Below are positions 6,394-12,976 of a DNA stretch of 12,976 nt, in pieces. The stretch is from the NCBI GenBank assembly GCA_964431545.1, contig CAYSLC010000157.1, forward strand, positions 1 through 12,976. The letters run 5' to 3'. Position numbers and translations under genes: made by a program. The DNA comes from CAYSLC01 sp964431545. GTDB taxonomy: Bacteria > Desulfobacterota > Desulfobacteria > Desulfobacterales > JAABSP01. Position 1 is the first letter of the stretch, and each line of letters starts with the position of its first letter. A model generated the notes under the pieces. That model was not told where the DNA came from. It searched no databases and saw only the letters and a list, made by a program, of their open reading frames with translations.

Positions 6394-8829
6394 ATGCTCA
6401 GAAATACCGATACGACCACCAAGCCCAAGGTAGCCACCAAGGCATCGAACGTCAGACACCTGAAGGTCGATGAGCGTCAGGCGACGGGCAAGCCGGCCTC
6501 CAACGTCACCCACCTGAAGGTCGCCGAAGGGGGCGGCGGACGGGCGCCCCGGCCCGATATGAAGTTCAAGATCGAGCTGCAGAAGATCGCCGGCAAGATC
6601 TACTCCGCCAAGAACCTCAATGAGATTCTGATCGCCCTCATCGACGACATCACCAACCTGTTCAATGCCGAACGGATGACCATCTACGTCCTCGACGGCG
6701 AGAAGCGGGAACTCATCTCCCGTTTCAAGACCGGGAACGAGGTCAAGGAGATCCGGATCAAGGTCTCCCCCGAGAGCATCGCCGGGTACGCGGCCCATAA
6801 GCAGAAGATCGTCAACATCCAGGACGTCTACAACGACAAGGAACTGGCCGCCATCGACCCCCAGCTCCAGTTCGACAAGAGCTGGGACAAAAAGACCGGA
6901 TTTACCACGCACCAGGTGCTGGCGGTGCCCGTCTTCTTCCAGCGGTACCTGATGGGGGCCATCCAGTTCATCAACCGGAAAGGGGAAGGCGGCTTCACCA
7001 AGATGGACGAGAAGGCCGCCACCGAACTGGCCCGGATCATCGGCATCGGCCTCCACAACCAGAAGAAGACCCAGCGCCAGTCGGACAACCGGTACACCCA
7101 TCTGCTCCAGAAACACCTGATCTCCCCCAAGGACCTCAAGCTCGCCATGGACGAGGCGGGGAAGATGCGCCAGAGCATCGACCAGGTGCTGATGGAGAAG
7201 TACAGCATCTCCAAGAAGGACATCGTGGAGTCCCTGGGCAAGTACTACGGCGCGCCGTCCGTGGAGTACTCCGAGGACTTTCCCGTCCCCACGGAGCTGA
7301 TGAAGGGGCTCAAGGTCCCCTTCATGCGCACCAATCTCTGGGTTCCGCTCCGGGCCGAAGGGGACAAGATCGTCATCCTCACCGACGACCCCACCAACTT
7401 CCAGAAGATCGGGGGCGTCAAATCCGTCTTTCCCAACAACCCCCTGGAGTTCTTCGTCGGAACCAAGGACGACGTCCTGGAGTTCATCGCCCTGTTCACC
7501 GAGGGAAAAAAGAAGAAGAAGGCCGAGCCCACCGATTTCGATATCGACGCCATCTCCGACGAGCTGCTCAAGGGGGTGGACGAGGACGACACCGAGGAGG
7601 AGGAGAGCCTCGTCAGCGAGGAGAGCAGCGCGGTGGTGAAGCTGGTCAACAAGATCATCATCGACTCCTTCAACAGCAACGTCTCCGATATCCACATCGA
7701 ACCCCAGCCCGGCAAGAGCGACGTCAAGATCCGGACCCGAATCGACGGGGCGTGCCAGCTCTACCCCATGAAGATCCCCTACACCCACCGGGCGGCCCTG
7801 GCCTCCCGGATCAAGATCATGTCCGGCCTCGACATCGCCGAACGGCGCAAACCCCAGGACGGCAAGATTCCGTTCAAAAAGTACGGCGGGCTCGACATCG
7901 AACTCCGTGTGGCCACCATCCCCACCCAGGGGGGCATGGAGGACATCGTCATGCGGATCCTGGCCGCCGGAGAACCGATCCCCTTCGACAACCTCGGCCT
8001 CTCCAAGCGGAACCGGGAGAAGTTCCTGGAGACGATCCAGCAGCCGTACGGCCTCATCTTCGTCTGCGGACCCACCGGCTCCGGTAAGACCACCACCCTC
8101 CATTCGGCCTTGAAGATCATCAACACGGTGGAGCGGAAGATCTGGACCGCCGAGGACCCCGTGGAAATCACCCAGAAGGGCCTGCGACAGGTCCAGATGC
8201 AGCCGAAGATCGGCCTCAACTTCGCCGCGGCCATGCGCTCGTTTCTCCGTGCCGACCCGGACGTGATCATGGTGGGCGAGATGCGGGACAAGGAGACGAC
8301 CTCCATCGGCATCGAGGCCTCCCTCACGGGCCACCTCGTCTTCTCCACCCTCCATACCAACAGCGCGCCCGAGAGCATCACCCGTCTGCTCGACATGGGG
8401 ATGGACCCCTTCAACTTCGCCGACGCCCTATTGGGAATCATGGCCCAGCGTCTGGTGCGGACCCTGTGCAAGGATTGCAAAAAGCCGTATACCCCGGAAC
8501 AGGAAGAGTACGAGACGCTCATCCGGGAATACGGCGACGAGCGCCTGTTCAAGGAGAGCATCAACATCCAAAGGGAGGAGATGACCCTCTATCGCCCGGA
8601 CGGCTGCGAGAAGTGCAACAACACCGGCTACCGGGGCCGGATGGGGATCCATGAACTCCTGATCGGGACCGACGAGATCAAGAAGCTGATCCAAACCCAG
8701 GCCCGGGTCAAGGATATCCTCACCCAGGCCATCGAGGAGGGGATGCGGACCCTGAAGCAGGACGGCGTCGCCAAGGTCATCATGGGACACACCGACCTGA
8801 TGCAGGTCAAGAAAGTCTGTATCTCCTAA
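6394..8829 (+). CDS. GAF-domain PilB/GspE-type secretion or pilus assembly ATPase
   Basis: This 811-residue protein would power pilin or pseudopilin polymerisation from the cytoplasmic face of the membrane. In order: a basic N-terminal tail with a duplicated nonapeptide (residues 17-43); a GAF sensor domain (about 60-226, with ITNLFNAERMTIYVLDGEKREL and VLAVPVFFQRYLMGAIQFINR); an MshEN/GspE N-terminal domain (about 232-368); a lysine run (372-376) and acidic linker (381-415); then the T2SE ATPase. The ATPase has the SDIHIEP motif (431-437), ERRKPQDGK, Walker A GPTGSGKTT (559-567), Walker B DPDVIMVGEMRD (621-632), the His box LTGHLVFSTLHTN, and a zinc-binding cysteine set (C692, C695, C738, C741). 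All core residues are present, so an active ATPase is expected. The GAF fusion suggests control by a small ligand such as a cyclic nucleotide. No partner pilus genes lie in the window, so PilB and GspE cannot be told apart. Confidence 0.93.
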   Translation: MLRNTDTTTKPKVATKASNVRHLKVDERQATGKPASNVTHLKVAEGGGGRAPRPDMKFKIELQKIAGKIYSAKNLNEILIALIDDITNLFNAERMTIYVLDGEKRELISRFKTGNEVKEIRIKVSPESIAGYAAHKQKIVNIQDVYNDKELAAIDPQLQFDKSWDKKTGFTTHQVLAVPVFFQRYLMGAIQFINRKGEGGFTKMDEKAATELARIIGIGLHNQKKTQRQSDNRYTHLLQKHLISPKDLKLAMDEAGKMRQSIDQVLMEKYSISKKDIVESLGKYYGAPSVEYSEDFPVPTELMKGLKVPFMRTNLWVPLRAEGDKIVILTDDPTNFQKIGGVKSVFPNNPLEFFVGTKDDVLEFIALFTEGKKKKKAEPTDFDIDAISDELLKGVDEDDTEEEESLVSEESSAVVKLVNKIIIDSFNSNVSDIHIEPQPGKSDVKIRTRIDGACQLYPMKIPYTHRAALASRIKIMSGLDIAERRKPQDGKIPFKKYGGLDIELRVATIPTQGGMEDIVMRILAAGEPIPFDNLGLSKRNREKFLETIQQPYGLIFVCGPTGSGKTTTLHSALKIINTVERKIWTAEDPVEITQKGLRQVQMQPKIGLNFAAAMRSFLRADPDVIMVGEMRDKETTSIGIEASLTGHLVFSTLHTNSAPESITRLLDMGMDPFNFADALLGIMAQRLVRTLCKDCKKPYTPEQEEYETLIREYGDERLFKESINIQREEMTLYRPDGCEKCNNTGYRGRMGIHELLIGTDEIKKLIQTQARVKDILTQAIEEGMRTLKQDGVAKVIMGHTDLMQVKKVCIS
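6442..6522 (+). repeat. Duplicated ASNV[R/T]HLKV peptide motif in the PilB-like N terminus
   Basis: Residues 17-25 (ASNVRHLKV) and 35-43 (ASNVTHLKV) of the ATPase are near-identical nonapeptides with an 18-residue period. The coding copies are at 6442-6468 and 6496-6522, 54 bases apart. They use different codons at several positions (for example gcatcg against gcctcc). Conservation of the peptide over the DNA argues for a functional short linear motif more than for a fresh duplication. Confidence 0.75.
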
Positions 8830-10688
8830 TCGGAAATTCCCTTCGACGGCGTCGGGACCCCGCCCTCGACGGCCGCCGTCTCGAATTTCTCCAACTGCTC
8901 CTCATAATAGGACCGGTTTTTTCTCGCCGCGGACAGGGCCCGTCTTCCCGCCTCCACGGCCCGGTCCATCTGCCCGTTCACAAAGTAACTCTCCGCCAGG
9001 GTATCGAGGATATGGGGCTCCATCCGCAGCGCCGCCGCCTTTCGAGCCAGGGCCACCGCCCGTTTCGGGTTCCGGAAGGCCGTCTCCTCGCTGGTGGCGT
9101 AAAGCCACGCCAGGTTGTTGAGCACCTCGGGGTTGTTCGATTCCATCCGGATGGACCGCTCGTAGGCATCCACGGCGGCCGCATACCGCTTTTTGCCGTA
9201 GTATAAATCCCCCAGCATCCGGTACAGTCCGGCGCTTCCCCCCTCCTTTTCGATCTCCCGCAGAATGATCTTCTCGAAGACGTGGGCGTTCAGCTTCTCC
9301 CCGGTTTCGCCGAAGTTGAGGTGGTAACCCACCACCCCCATCACCGCCATGGCCGTCAGGTAGACGAAGATGCTCTTTTTGATCTTCCCGTCATGGCGGC
9401 GGATCCACCGTCTGTCGGCCTCGCACTTTTTGAGATACCCGATCCGCTGGGTGATGCTGAAATGGTGCCAGTTGGGGCGATCCGGATCCTGCCCGCTGGT
9501 GAGGGTGATCTTCTCGAAGGTGCGGATCAGCGGCCGGGCCGAGTCGAACAGGGAGTAGACATAGGTGTCGGCCTGCCGCTCGAAGTTGCGCATGAAGTAT
9601 CCGAAAATGTACCGGAAGTAGACCAGGAAGATGAGGATGATCAGCAGGCTGAAGAGGGTGGAGGTGACGGTGGCCTGATTGAATCCGGTGTCGTTGATGA
9701 ACCCGTAAAGCGGCTCCAGATAGATGATGGAGTAGATGATCAGGTCGAAGGTGGCGTAGGACAGGAGCATGTATCCCACGAAGAAAAAGAGGTAGAAGAG
9801 CAGGTGGCGCCGTTTGACATGGCCGATCTCATGGGCGATGACCGCGTCCACCTCCTCGGGACTCAGAAAGCCGAGCAGGGCCTCGGTGACCAGGATGTAC
9901 CGGAACCGGCCCATGAGCCCCATCACCCCCGCCGTGATCATCTTGCCCCCGAAGATGGGCCAATAGAGGATATCGGCGTAGGCGAGGCCCGCCTTCCGGC
10001 AGAGGGCCTCGATCCGGTACCGCTCATACCCCGGCTCCAGGGGCTTGCATCGCCAGAATTTCTGGATCAGAAAGGGGCCGAAGAGGGCGACGGCCAGCAG
10101 AAAGACCAGAAAATAGAGGATCTCGCCGTAGGCCGTGGCGAAGAACGCCCGCACCCACGGGAAGGGGAGCAACCGGAGGAGGTCGGCGATGATGGAGAGG
10201 AGGAACCAGGGCAGGAGGACCGGCACCGAGAAGGAGATGTTGGACAGGACATAGGTCCTCCGGGAAAGGTCGCCGCCGTAGAGCCGCCGGTAGACCGGGT
10301 GGGCGGCCCCCCAGACGATGGCCAGATAGCCGATGAAGATCCCCAAAAAGAGCACCGCCTCCAGGGTTGGAACCGCGGAAAACAGAGGGACTTCCGAGAG
10401 AAAGGCGGTGAGGTCGAGGACGTAGATGTCCACGGCGAACAGGGCGATGGCCATGATCGACTGCCGGGTCATGGCCGCGTTGAACCGGTGGTCCAGACGC
10501 AGGAAGGGCTCCCGCTTCACCAGCCTGATGAGCCGCTGGAACTGGATCCAGGTGAAAAAAACGAAGACGGCGATAAGGCCGAAGAAGAAGGCCAGGGTCT
10601 CCCCGGGAGGCAGGGCGGTGTCCTCCGCCGGCTGATAGGTGGCGTAGATCAGCAGGACGACGATAAAGTAGATGAAGTTGCCGAACAT
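8826..10688 (-). CDS. Polytopic M48-family metalloprotease with C-terminal TPR repeats
   Basis: This 620-residue integral membrane zinc protease probably works in membrane-protein quality control or processing, like HtpX/Ste24-group enzymes. The N-terminal 215 residues hold about six hydrophobic segments. The catalytic domain has the zinc motif HEIGH (286-290) in VDAVIAHEIGHVKRRH and the downstream third ligand in NFERQADTY (E370, D374). Further membrane segments lie at about 297-318, 345-365 and 440-460. Residues about 485-595 form TPR-like helices (GLYRMLGDLYYGKKRYAAAVDAYERSIRMES, then NNPEVLNNLAWLYATSEE), probably for partner or substrate binding. The ATG at 10688 follows queH by 12 bases without a clear Shine-Dalgarno, so coupled expression is likely. 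The stop overlaps that of the convergent PilB-like gene. The substrate is unknown. Confidence 0.87.
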   Translation of the reverse strand: MFGNFIYFIVVLLIYATYQPAEDTALPPGETLAFFFGLIAVFVFFTWIQFQRLIRLVKREPFLRLDHRFNAAMTRQSIMAIALFAVDIYVLDLTAFLSEVPLFSAVPTLEAVLFLGIFIGYLAIVWGAAHPVYRRLYGGDLSRRTYVLSNISFSVPVLLPWFLLSIIADLLRLLPFPWVRAFFATAYGEILYFLVFLLAVALFGPFLIQKFWRCKPLEPGYERYRIEALCRKAGLAYADILYWPIFGGKMITAGVMGLMGRFRYILVTEALLGFLSPEEVDAVIAHEIGHVKRRHLLFYLFFFVGYMLLSYATFDLIIYSIIYLEPLYGFINDTGFNQATVTSTLFSLLIILIFLVYFRYIFGYFMRNFERQADTYVYSLFDSARPLIRTFEKITLTSGQDPDRPNWHHFSITQRIGYLKKCEADRRWIRRHDGKIKKSIFVYLTAMAVMGVVGYHLNFGETGEKLNAHVFEKIILREIEKEGGSAGLYRMLGDLYYGKKRYAAAVDAYERSIRMESNNPEVLNNLAWLYATSEETAFRNPKRAVALARKAAALRMEPHILDTLAESYFVNGQMDRAVEAGRRALSAARKNRSYYEEQLEKFETAAVEGGVPTPSKGISD

Positions 10689-10700
10689 GGCGGAAACCGG

Positions 10701-11231
10701 CTACCGGTGGTAGAACCGCTCCTTTTCGCTGTAGATGCAGCCGCAGTACTGTTGCCGGTACAGCCCGAGCCGCTTGGAGGCCTCGATGCCGGCCTTCCAT
10801 CCGCCCCTGAAATCCCTGTAGAGAAACGGCACGCCGGTCTCTTTTCCCACGGACTCGCCGATGGATCGGATCAGATCGTGCTGCTGGAACTTGGAATACA
10901 GCAGGGTGGTGGTATAGCCGTCGAACTTCCCCCGCCGGGCCATGAGGGCGGCGGACCGGAGGCGGTCGTGGTAACAGTAGGCGCACCGGTCGGCCTCCCG
11001 GAAGGCGGTGTTCCGCAGGAAGTTCTCCACCTCGTACCCCTCCCCCCAGATCACCTTGAGGCCGGCGGATTCGGCATAGGATTCCAGGGCCTCCCGGCGC
11101 CTGCGGCATTCGGTGTAGGGATGGATGTTGTGGGGGTAGAAAAACCCCATCACGGCGTGTTCTTCGGTCCGGAGGTCAGCCACGGGCTGGATGGCGCAGG
11201 GCCCGCAGCAGATGTGGAGAAGAATCTTCAA
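10701..11231 (-). CDS. queH: Epoxyqueuosine reductase QueH
   Basis: This 176-residue protein belongs to the QueH (DUF208) family, which performs the last step of queuosine synthesis: reduction of epoxyqueuosine at wobble position 34 of tRNAs with GUN anticodons. It is the non-homologous alternative to the cobalamin enzyme QueG. All family cysteines are visible: HICCGPC (C8, C9, C12), CAYC (C83, C86) and QYCGC (C163, C165), expected to hold an iron-sulfur cluster and a neighbouring metal. FYPHNIHPYTE and YTTTLLYSKFQQHDLI are also typical. Translation starts at a TTG (11231-11229) that overlaps the TGA stop of the preceding gene as TTGA, so it is probably coupled. Length is a little short of average, without truncation of conserved parts. 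Confidence 0.93.
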   Translation of the reverse strand: MKILLHICCGPCAIQPVADLRTEEHAVMGFFYPHNIHPYTECRRRREALESYAESAGLKVIWGEGYEVENFLRNTAFREADRCAYCYHDRLRSAALMARRGKFDGYTTTLLYSKFQQHDLIRSIGESVGKETGVPFLYRDFRGGWKAGIEASKRLGLYRQQYCGCIYSEKERFYHR

Positions 11232-11905
11232 TCCCGTTTTCCGAAGATGGCGGTCCCGACCCGGACCAGGGTGGCGCCCTCCTCGACGGCGGCCTCGAAA
11301 TCGCCGGTCATCCCCATGGAAAGCTCCTCCAGGGGGAGTCCGAGGCTTTCCCGGAGCCGATCCCGGAGTTCCCGGAGGGCCTTGAAGTAGGGGCGCGCCC
11401 CCTCGGGATCATCGAAGAAGGGGGGCATGGTCATCAACCCACGCACGGAGAGGTTCGGCAGGCGGCCGGTTTCGTTCAACAGTCGGGAAAGCCCTTGGGG
11501 ATCGATCCCGGATTTCGTCTCCTCCCCGGAGATGTTGACCTGGATCAGGACCGGCTGGACCTTGTCGATCTTCCCGGCCTGCTTGTCGATCTCCCTGGCG
11601 AGCTTGAGCCGGTCCACGGAGTGGATCAGATCGAACCGGGGGACGACAGATTTTGCCTTGTTGCTCTGGAGGTGGCCGATGAAGTGCCACGACAGCCGCA
11701 GGTCGTCCAGGGCGTCGATCTTCCCCTCCGCCTCCTGGACGTAGTTCTCCCCCAGCATCTCCACGCCCGCCGAGGCCGCCTCCCGGACCCGGTCCGCCGG
11801 CACGGTCTTGCTGACAGCAACCAGCCGGACCCGCTTCGGATCCCGCCCGGCCCGCTCCGCCGCCGTCCGGATCCGCTCCATCACCGCTGTCACCCTCGAT
11901 TTCAT
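11228..11905 (-). CDS. yggS: YggS-family pyridoxal-phosphate homeostasis protein
   Basis: This 225-residue single-domain protein has the alanine-racemase-like barrel of the YggS/PROSC family, which binds pyridoxal 5'-phosphate and buffers its cellular pool with no known enzyme activity. Diagnostic parts are LVAVSKTVPADRVREA with the PLP-linked lysine K33, GENYVQEAEGKI, LSWHFIGHLQSNKAK, SVDRLKLAREID, GLMTMPPFFDD and the C-terminal LSMGMTGDFEAAVEEGATLVRVGTAIFG. The ATG at 11905 overlaps the stop of maf as ATGA. The frame is open further upstream, but that extension is antisense-like maf sequence and is not included. The stop overlaps the queH start. Next-door maf and yggS genes are common in bacteria. 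Confidence 0.95.
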   Translation of the reverse strand: MKSRVTAVMERIRTAAERAGRDPKRVRLVAVSKTVPADRVREAASAGVEMLGENYVQEAEGKIDALDDLRLSWHFIGHLQSNKAKSVVPRFDLIHSVDRLKLAREIDKQAGKIDKVQPVLIQVNISGEETKSGIDPQGLSRLLNETGRLPNLSVRGLMTMPPFFDDPEGARPYFKALRELRDRLRESLGLPLEELSMGMTGDFEAAVEEGATLVRVGTAIFGKRD

Positions 11906-12552
11906 CGTTGGGTCCCTCCCATGCGCCACGGTTCGGCGGAATCCTTTTCGCCGAGCCCCAGGGCCCCCTCGGCGATGAGCGCCTCGATCACCTCGCAGAC
12001 GGGAAGCCCCACGACATTGGTGTAGGATCCGCGGATGCTCCGGACCAAAAACGTTCCCAGCCCCTGGACCGCATAGGCCCCGGCCTTGTCGAAGGGCTCG
12101 TCGGTGTGGACGTACCACTCGATCTCCGCCCGGCTCAGCCGCTTGAAGAGGACGTCGGTCTCGACCGCTCCGGAGAGGTTTCGGTTTTTTTTCCCGTGGA
12201 CGATACAGTATCCGGTATGGACCTGGTGGGTCTGCCCGCTCAATCGCCCGAGCATGGCCCTGGCCCCGTCCATGTCCGTGGGCTTGCCCAGGATGGCGCC
12301 ATCGATGAGGACGATGGTATCGGCGCCGATCACCCAACTGTCGGGGTACCGGTCGGCCACATCCGCCGCCTTTCCCTGGGCCTGGGCCAGGACGTGCTCC
12401 TCGGGGTGTTCGGTATCCACCGAGGCCTCGTCAAAGGCGCTGGGGATCACGCTGAAGGTGAGCCCGGCCTGCTCGAGGAGGTATCGACGCCTGGGGGACC
12501 GGGAGGCGAGGATCAGGTATGGGTCGGGCGATCGGTCTTTCATCCCCCTCAT
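11902..12552 (-). CDS. maf: Maf-family nucleoside triphosphate pyrophosphatase
   Basis: This 216-residue cytoplasmic enzyme hydrolyses non-canonical or excess nucleoside triphosphates (for the YhdE branch dTTP and UTP) to monophosphate and pyrophosphate. Family motifs in order are LILASRSPRRRYLLEQAG (SRSPRR at 17-22), the DEASVD segment (from D41), VIGADTIV with D78 as the likely catalytic aspartate, LGKPTD, SGQTHQVHTGYCIV and, near the end, GAYAVQGLGTFLVRSIRGSYTNVVGLP. Which substrate branch it belongs to cannot be settled by eye. Two starts are possible, ATG at 12552 or ATG at 12543. Neither has a well-spaced ribosome site, and the longer form is given. It is the first gene of the minus-strand run maf-yggS-queH-M48. 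Confidence 0.95.
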   Translation of the reverse strand: MRGMKDRSPDPYLILASRSPRRRYLLEQAGLTFSVIPSAFDEASVDTEHPEEHVLAQAQGKAADVADRYPDSWVIGADTIVLIDGAILGKPTDMDGARAMLGRLSGQTHQVHTGYCIVHGKKNRNLSGAVETDVLFKRLSRAEIEWYVHTDEPFDKAGAYAVQGLGTFLVRSIRGSYTNVVGLPVCEVIEALIAEGALGLGEKDSAEPWRMGGTQR

Positions 12553-12654
12553 GTATCAGAAATCCGGGGGGGTTGACAAGGACCAAGGGGGGGCGGTCCG
12601 GTTCCGTCGACCAGGAAGGGAGGGTTCCTTGTGGCCGGGCGCCGCCGTTGCCGC

Positions 12655-12683
12655 TTGACAATTCGACGGGGAATCGGTAATAC
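12655..12683 (+). promoter_or_regulatory. Probable sigma70 promoter of tRNA-Leu
   Basis: TTGACA (12655-12660) is a perfect -35 box. It is followed after 17 bases by TAATAC (12678-12683), a weaker -10 box. RNA would start near 12690, 18 bases before the mature tRNA. Position and orientation fit the tRNA gene; the -10 match is only moderate. Confidence 0.6.
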
Positions 12684-12707
12684 CCCCGTATATTCCGGCA
12701 GGTTTTC

Positions 12708-12796
12708 GCCTGGGTGGCGGAACAGGTAGACGCAAGGGACTTAAAATCCCTTGGGGCTGAGTCCCCGTGCGAGTTCGATTCTCGCCCTAGGCACCA
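12708..12796 (+). tRNA. tRNA-Leu (anticodon UAA)
   Basis: The cloverleaf can be drawn by hand. The acceptor stem is GCCTGGG with CCTAGGC (one G-T pair). The anticodon stem AGGGA/TCCCT encloses the loop CTTAAAA with anticodon TAA at 12742-12744. The long variable arm (TGGGGCTGAGTCCCC) is typical of a class II leucine tRNA, and the T arm is GCGAG-TTCGATT-CTCGC. Discriminator A (12793) is followed by an encoded CCA (12794-12796). It reads UUA and UUG codons, which should be rare in this GC-rich genome. No strong terminator follows. Confidence 0.97.
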
Positions 12797-12881
12797 ATAC
12801 TTTTGAGGGGGTTGTGATCCGAAGCGGGTTGCGGCCCCTTCTTCAATTCTCGGGAAATGCGGCCAAGGACCGACCGCGCTA

Positions 12882-12896
12882 CACCCCGAAGGGGTG
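12882..12896. repeat. Short palindromic hairpin 1 of the right-edge cluster
   Basis: CACCCC, loop GAA, GGGGTG forms a perfect 6-bp stem with a 3-base loop. It is the first of three GC-rich stem-loops within 95 bases. The core CCCCGAAGGGG resembles that of hairpin 3 (CCCTGAAGGGG), so both may be arms of one repeat unit. Confidence 0.7.
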
Positions 12897-12907
12897 CCAC
12901 ATACCAG

Positions 12908-12927
12908 CCCAGGGTGCCAACCCTGGG
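12908..12927. repeat. Short palindromic hairpin 2 of the right-edge cluster
   Basis: CCCAGGGT (12908-12915), loop GCCA, ACCCTGGG (12920-12927) is a perfect 8-bp stem. The pattern of a CCCAGGG/CCCTGGG hairpin flanked by smaller CCCC-GAA-GGGG hairpins recalls, from memory, intergenic palindromic repeats present in many copies in several environmental bacterial genomes. No T-run follows, so it is not a standard terminator. Confidence 0.75.
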
Positions 12928-12949
12928 AACGCTGCCAGAAACCGAACAA

Positions 12950-12962
12950 GCCCTGAAGGGGC
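12950..12962. repeat. Short palindromic hairpin 3 of the right-edge cluster
   Basis: GCCCT (12950-12954), loop GAA, GGGGC (12958-12962) forms a 5-bp stem with one T-G pair. The GGGGC arm can alternatively pair with GCCCC at 12971-12975, so two competing folds are possible. The element reaches the window end and may continue beyond it. Confidence 0.6.
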
Positions 12963-12976
12963 GGAACATTGCCCCC

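Noticed and set aside
6283..8355. 690-codon minus-strand open frame opposite the PilB-like gene
   Set aside because: The composition is dominated by L, V, G, D and H without motifs, while the plus strand carries complete ATPase motifs through the same stretch.
9282..11390. 702-codon plus-strand open frame antisense to the M48 and queH genes
   Set aside because: Its product is a low-complexity run rich in G, E, D, V and P with no domain. It is the antisense shadow of GC-rich codons in two well-supported minus-strand genes.
12573..12578. TTGACA upstream of the tRNA, between maf and the better promoter
   Set aside because: No AT-rich -10 element follows at 15-19 bases.
12613..12629. AGGAA/TTCCT inverted repeat with a 7-base loop
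   Set aside because: The stem is only 5 bp with no T-run or context, which is expected by chance.
12803..12846. Possible tRNA terminator: TTGAGGGG pairing imperfectly with CCCCTTCTTCAA
   Set aside because: The stem is interrupted, the loop is long and only a weak T-rich tail follows; not convincing.
12431..12949. 172-codon minus-strand open frame covering the tRNA
   Set aside because: It includes the antisense translation of tRNA-Leu (CLGRESNSHGDSAPRDFKS), a well-known spurious protein, and also the hairpin cluster.

Overview
This GC-rich window of about 13 kb reads like an anaerobic delta-type proteobacterium (Desulfobacterota or Desulfuromonadales). That placement is an inference. It rests on the gene order ACT-domain protein, five-gene Liv transporter and phenylacetate-CoA-ligase-like protein, on a GAF-fused PilB/GspE ATPase, and on base composition. 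No species can be named from the sequence.

Region 1 (1-6052, plus strand) is a tightly packed operon. It starts with the last 44 codons of an ACT-domain protein. A complete Liv-type ABC importer follows: substrate-binding protein (201-1364), two permeases (1373-2248, 2267-3226) and two ATPases (3207-4010, 3985-4737). The operon ends in a PaaK-family adenylate-forming enzyme (4721-6052). Gaps are at most 65 bases, and the last four genes overlap by 17-26 bases. The set suggests uptake and sensing of an amino acid or aryl/acyl acid coupled to CoA activation. The PaaK-like protein, however, has an eroded phosphate-binding loop, so its catalytic ability is uncertain.

Region 2 (6049-8829, plus strand) begins with a near-consensus sigma70 promoter lying across the stop codon of the ligase gene. 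It drives a small two-helix membrane protein (6114-6359) and an 811-residue GAF-MshEN-PilB/GspE secretion or pilus ATPase (6394-8829). No other pilus or secretion gene is visible.

Region 3 (8826-12552, minus strand) is a four-gene run, read right to left: maf (nucleotide pyrophosphatase), a YggS-family PLP protein, queH (epoxyqueuosine reductase) and a polytopic M48 metalloprotease with C-terminal TPRs. maf/yggS overlap by ATGA and yggS/queH by TTGA, so translational coupling is likely. The M48 gene meets the PilB-like gene tail to tail, and their stop codons overlap.

Region 4 (12553-12976) holds a promoter-like pair, a tRNA-Leu(UAA) with encoded CCA, and at the right edge a cluster of short GC-rich hairpins resembling an intergenic palindromic repeat.

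No CRISPR array, insertion sequence, prophage or obviously new system is visible. The most unusual items are the PaaK-like protein with the degenerate loop, the duplicated nonapeptide at the N terminus of the GAF-PilB protein, the membrane M48-TPR fusion, and the hairpin cluster after the tRNA.
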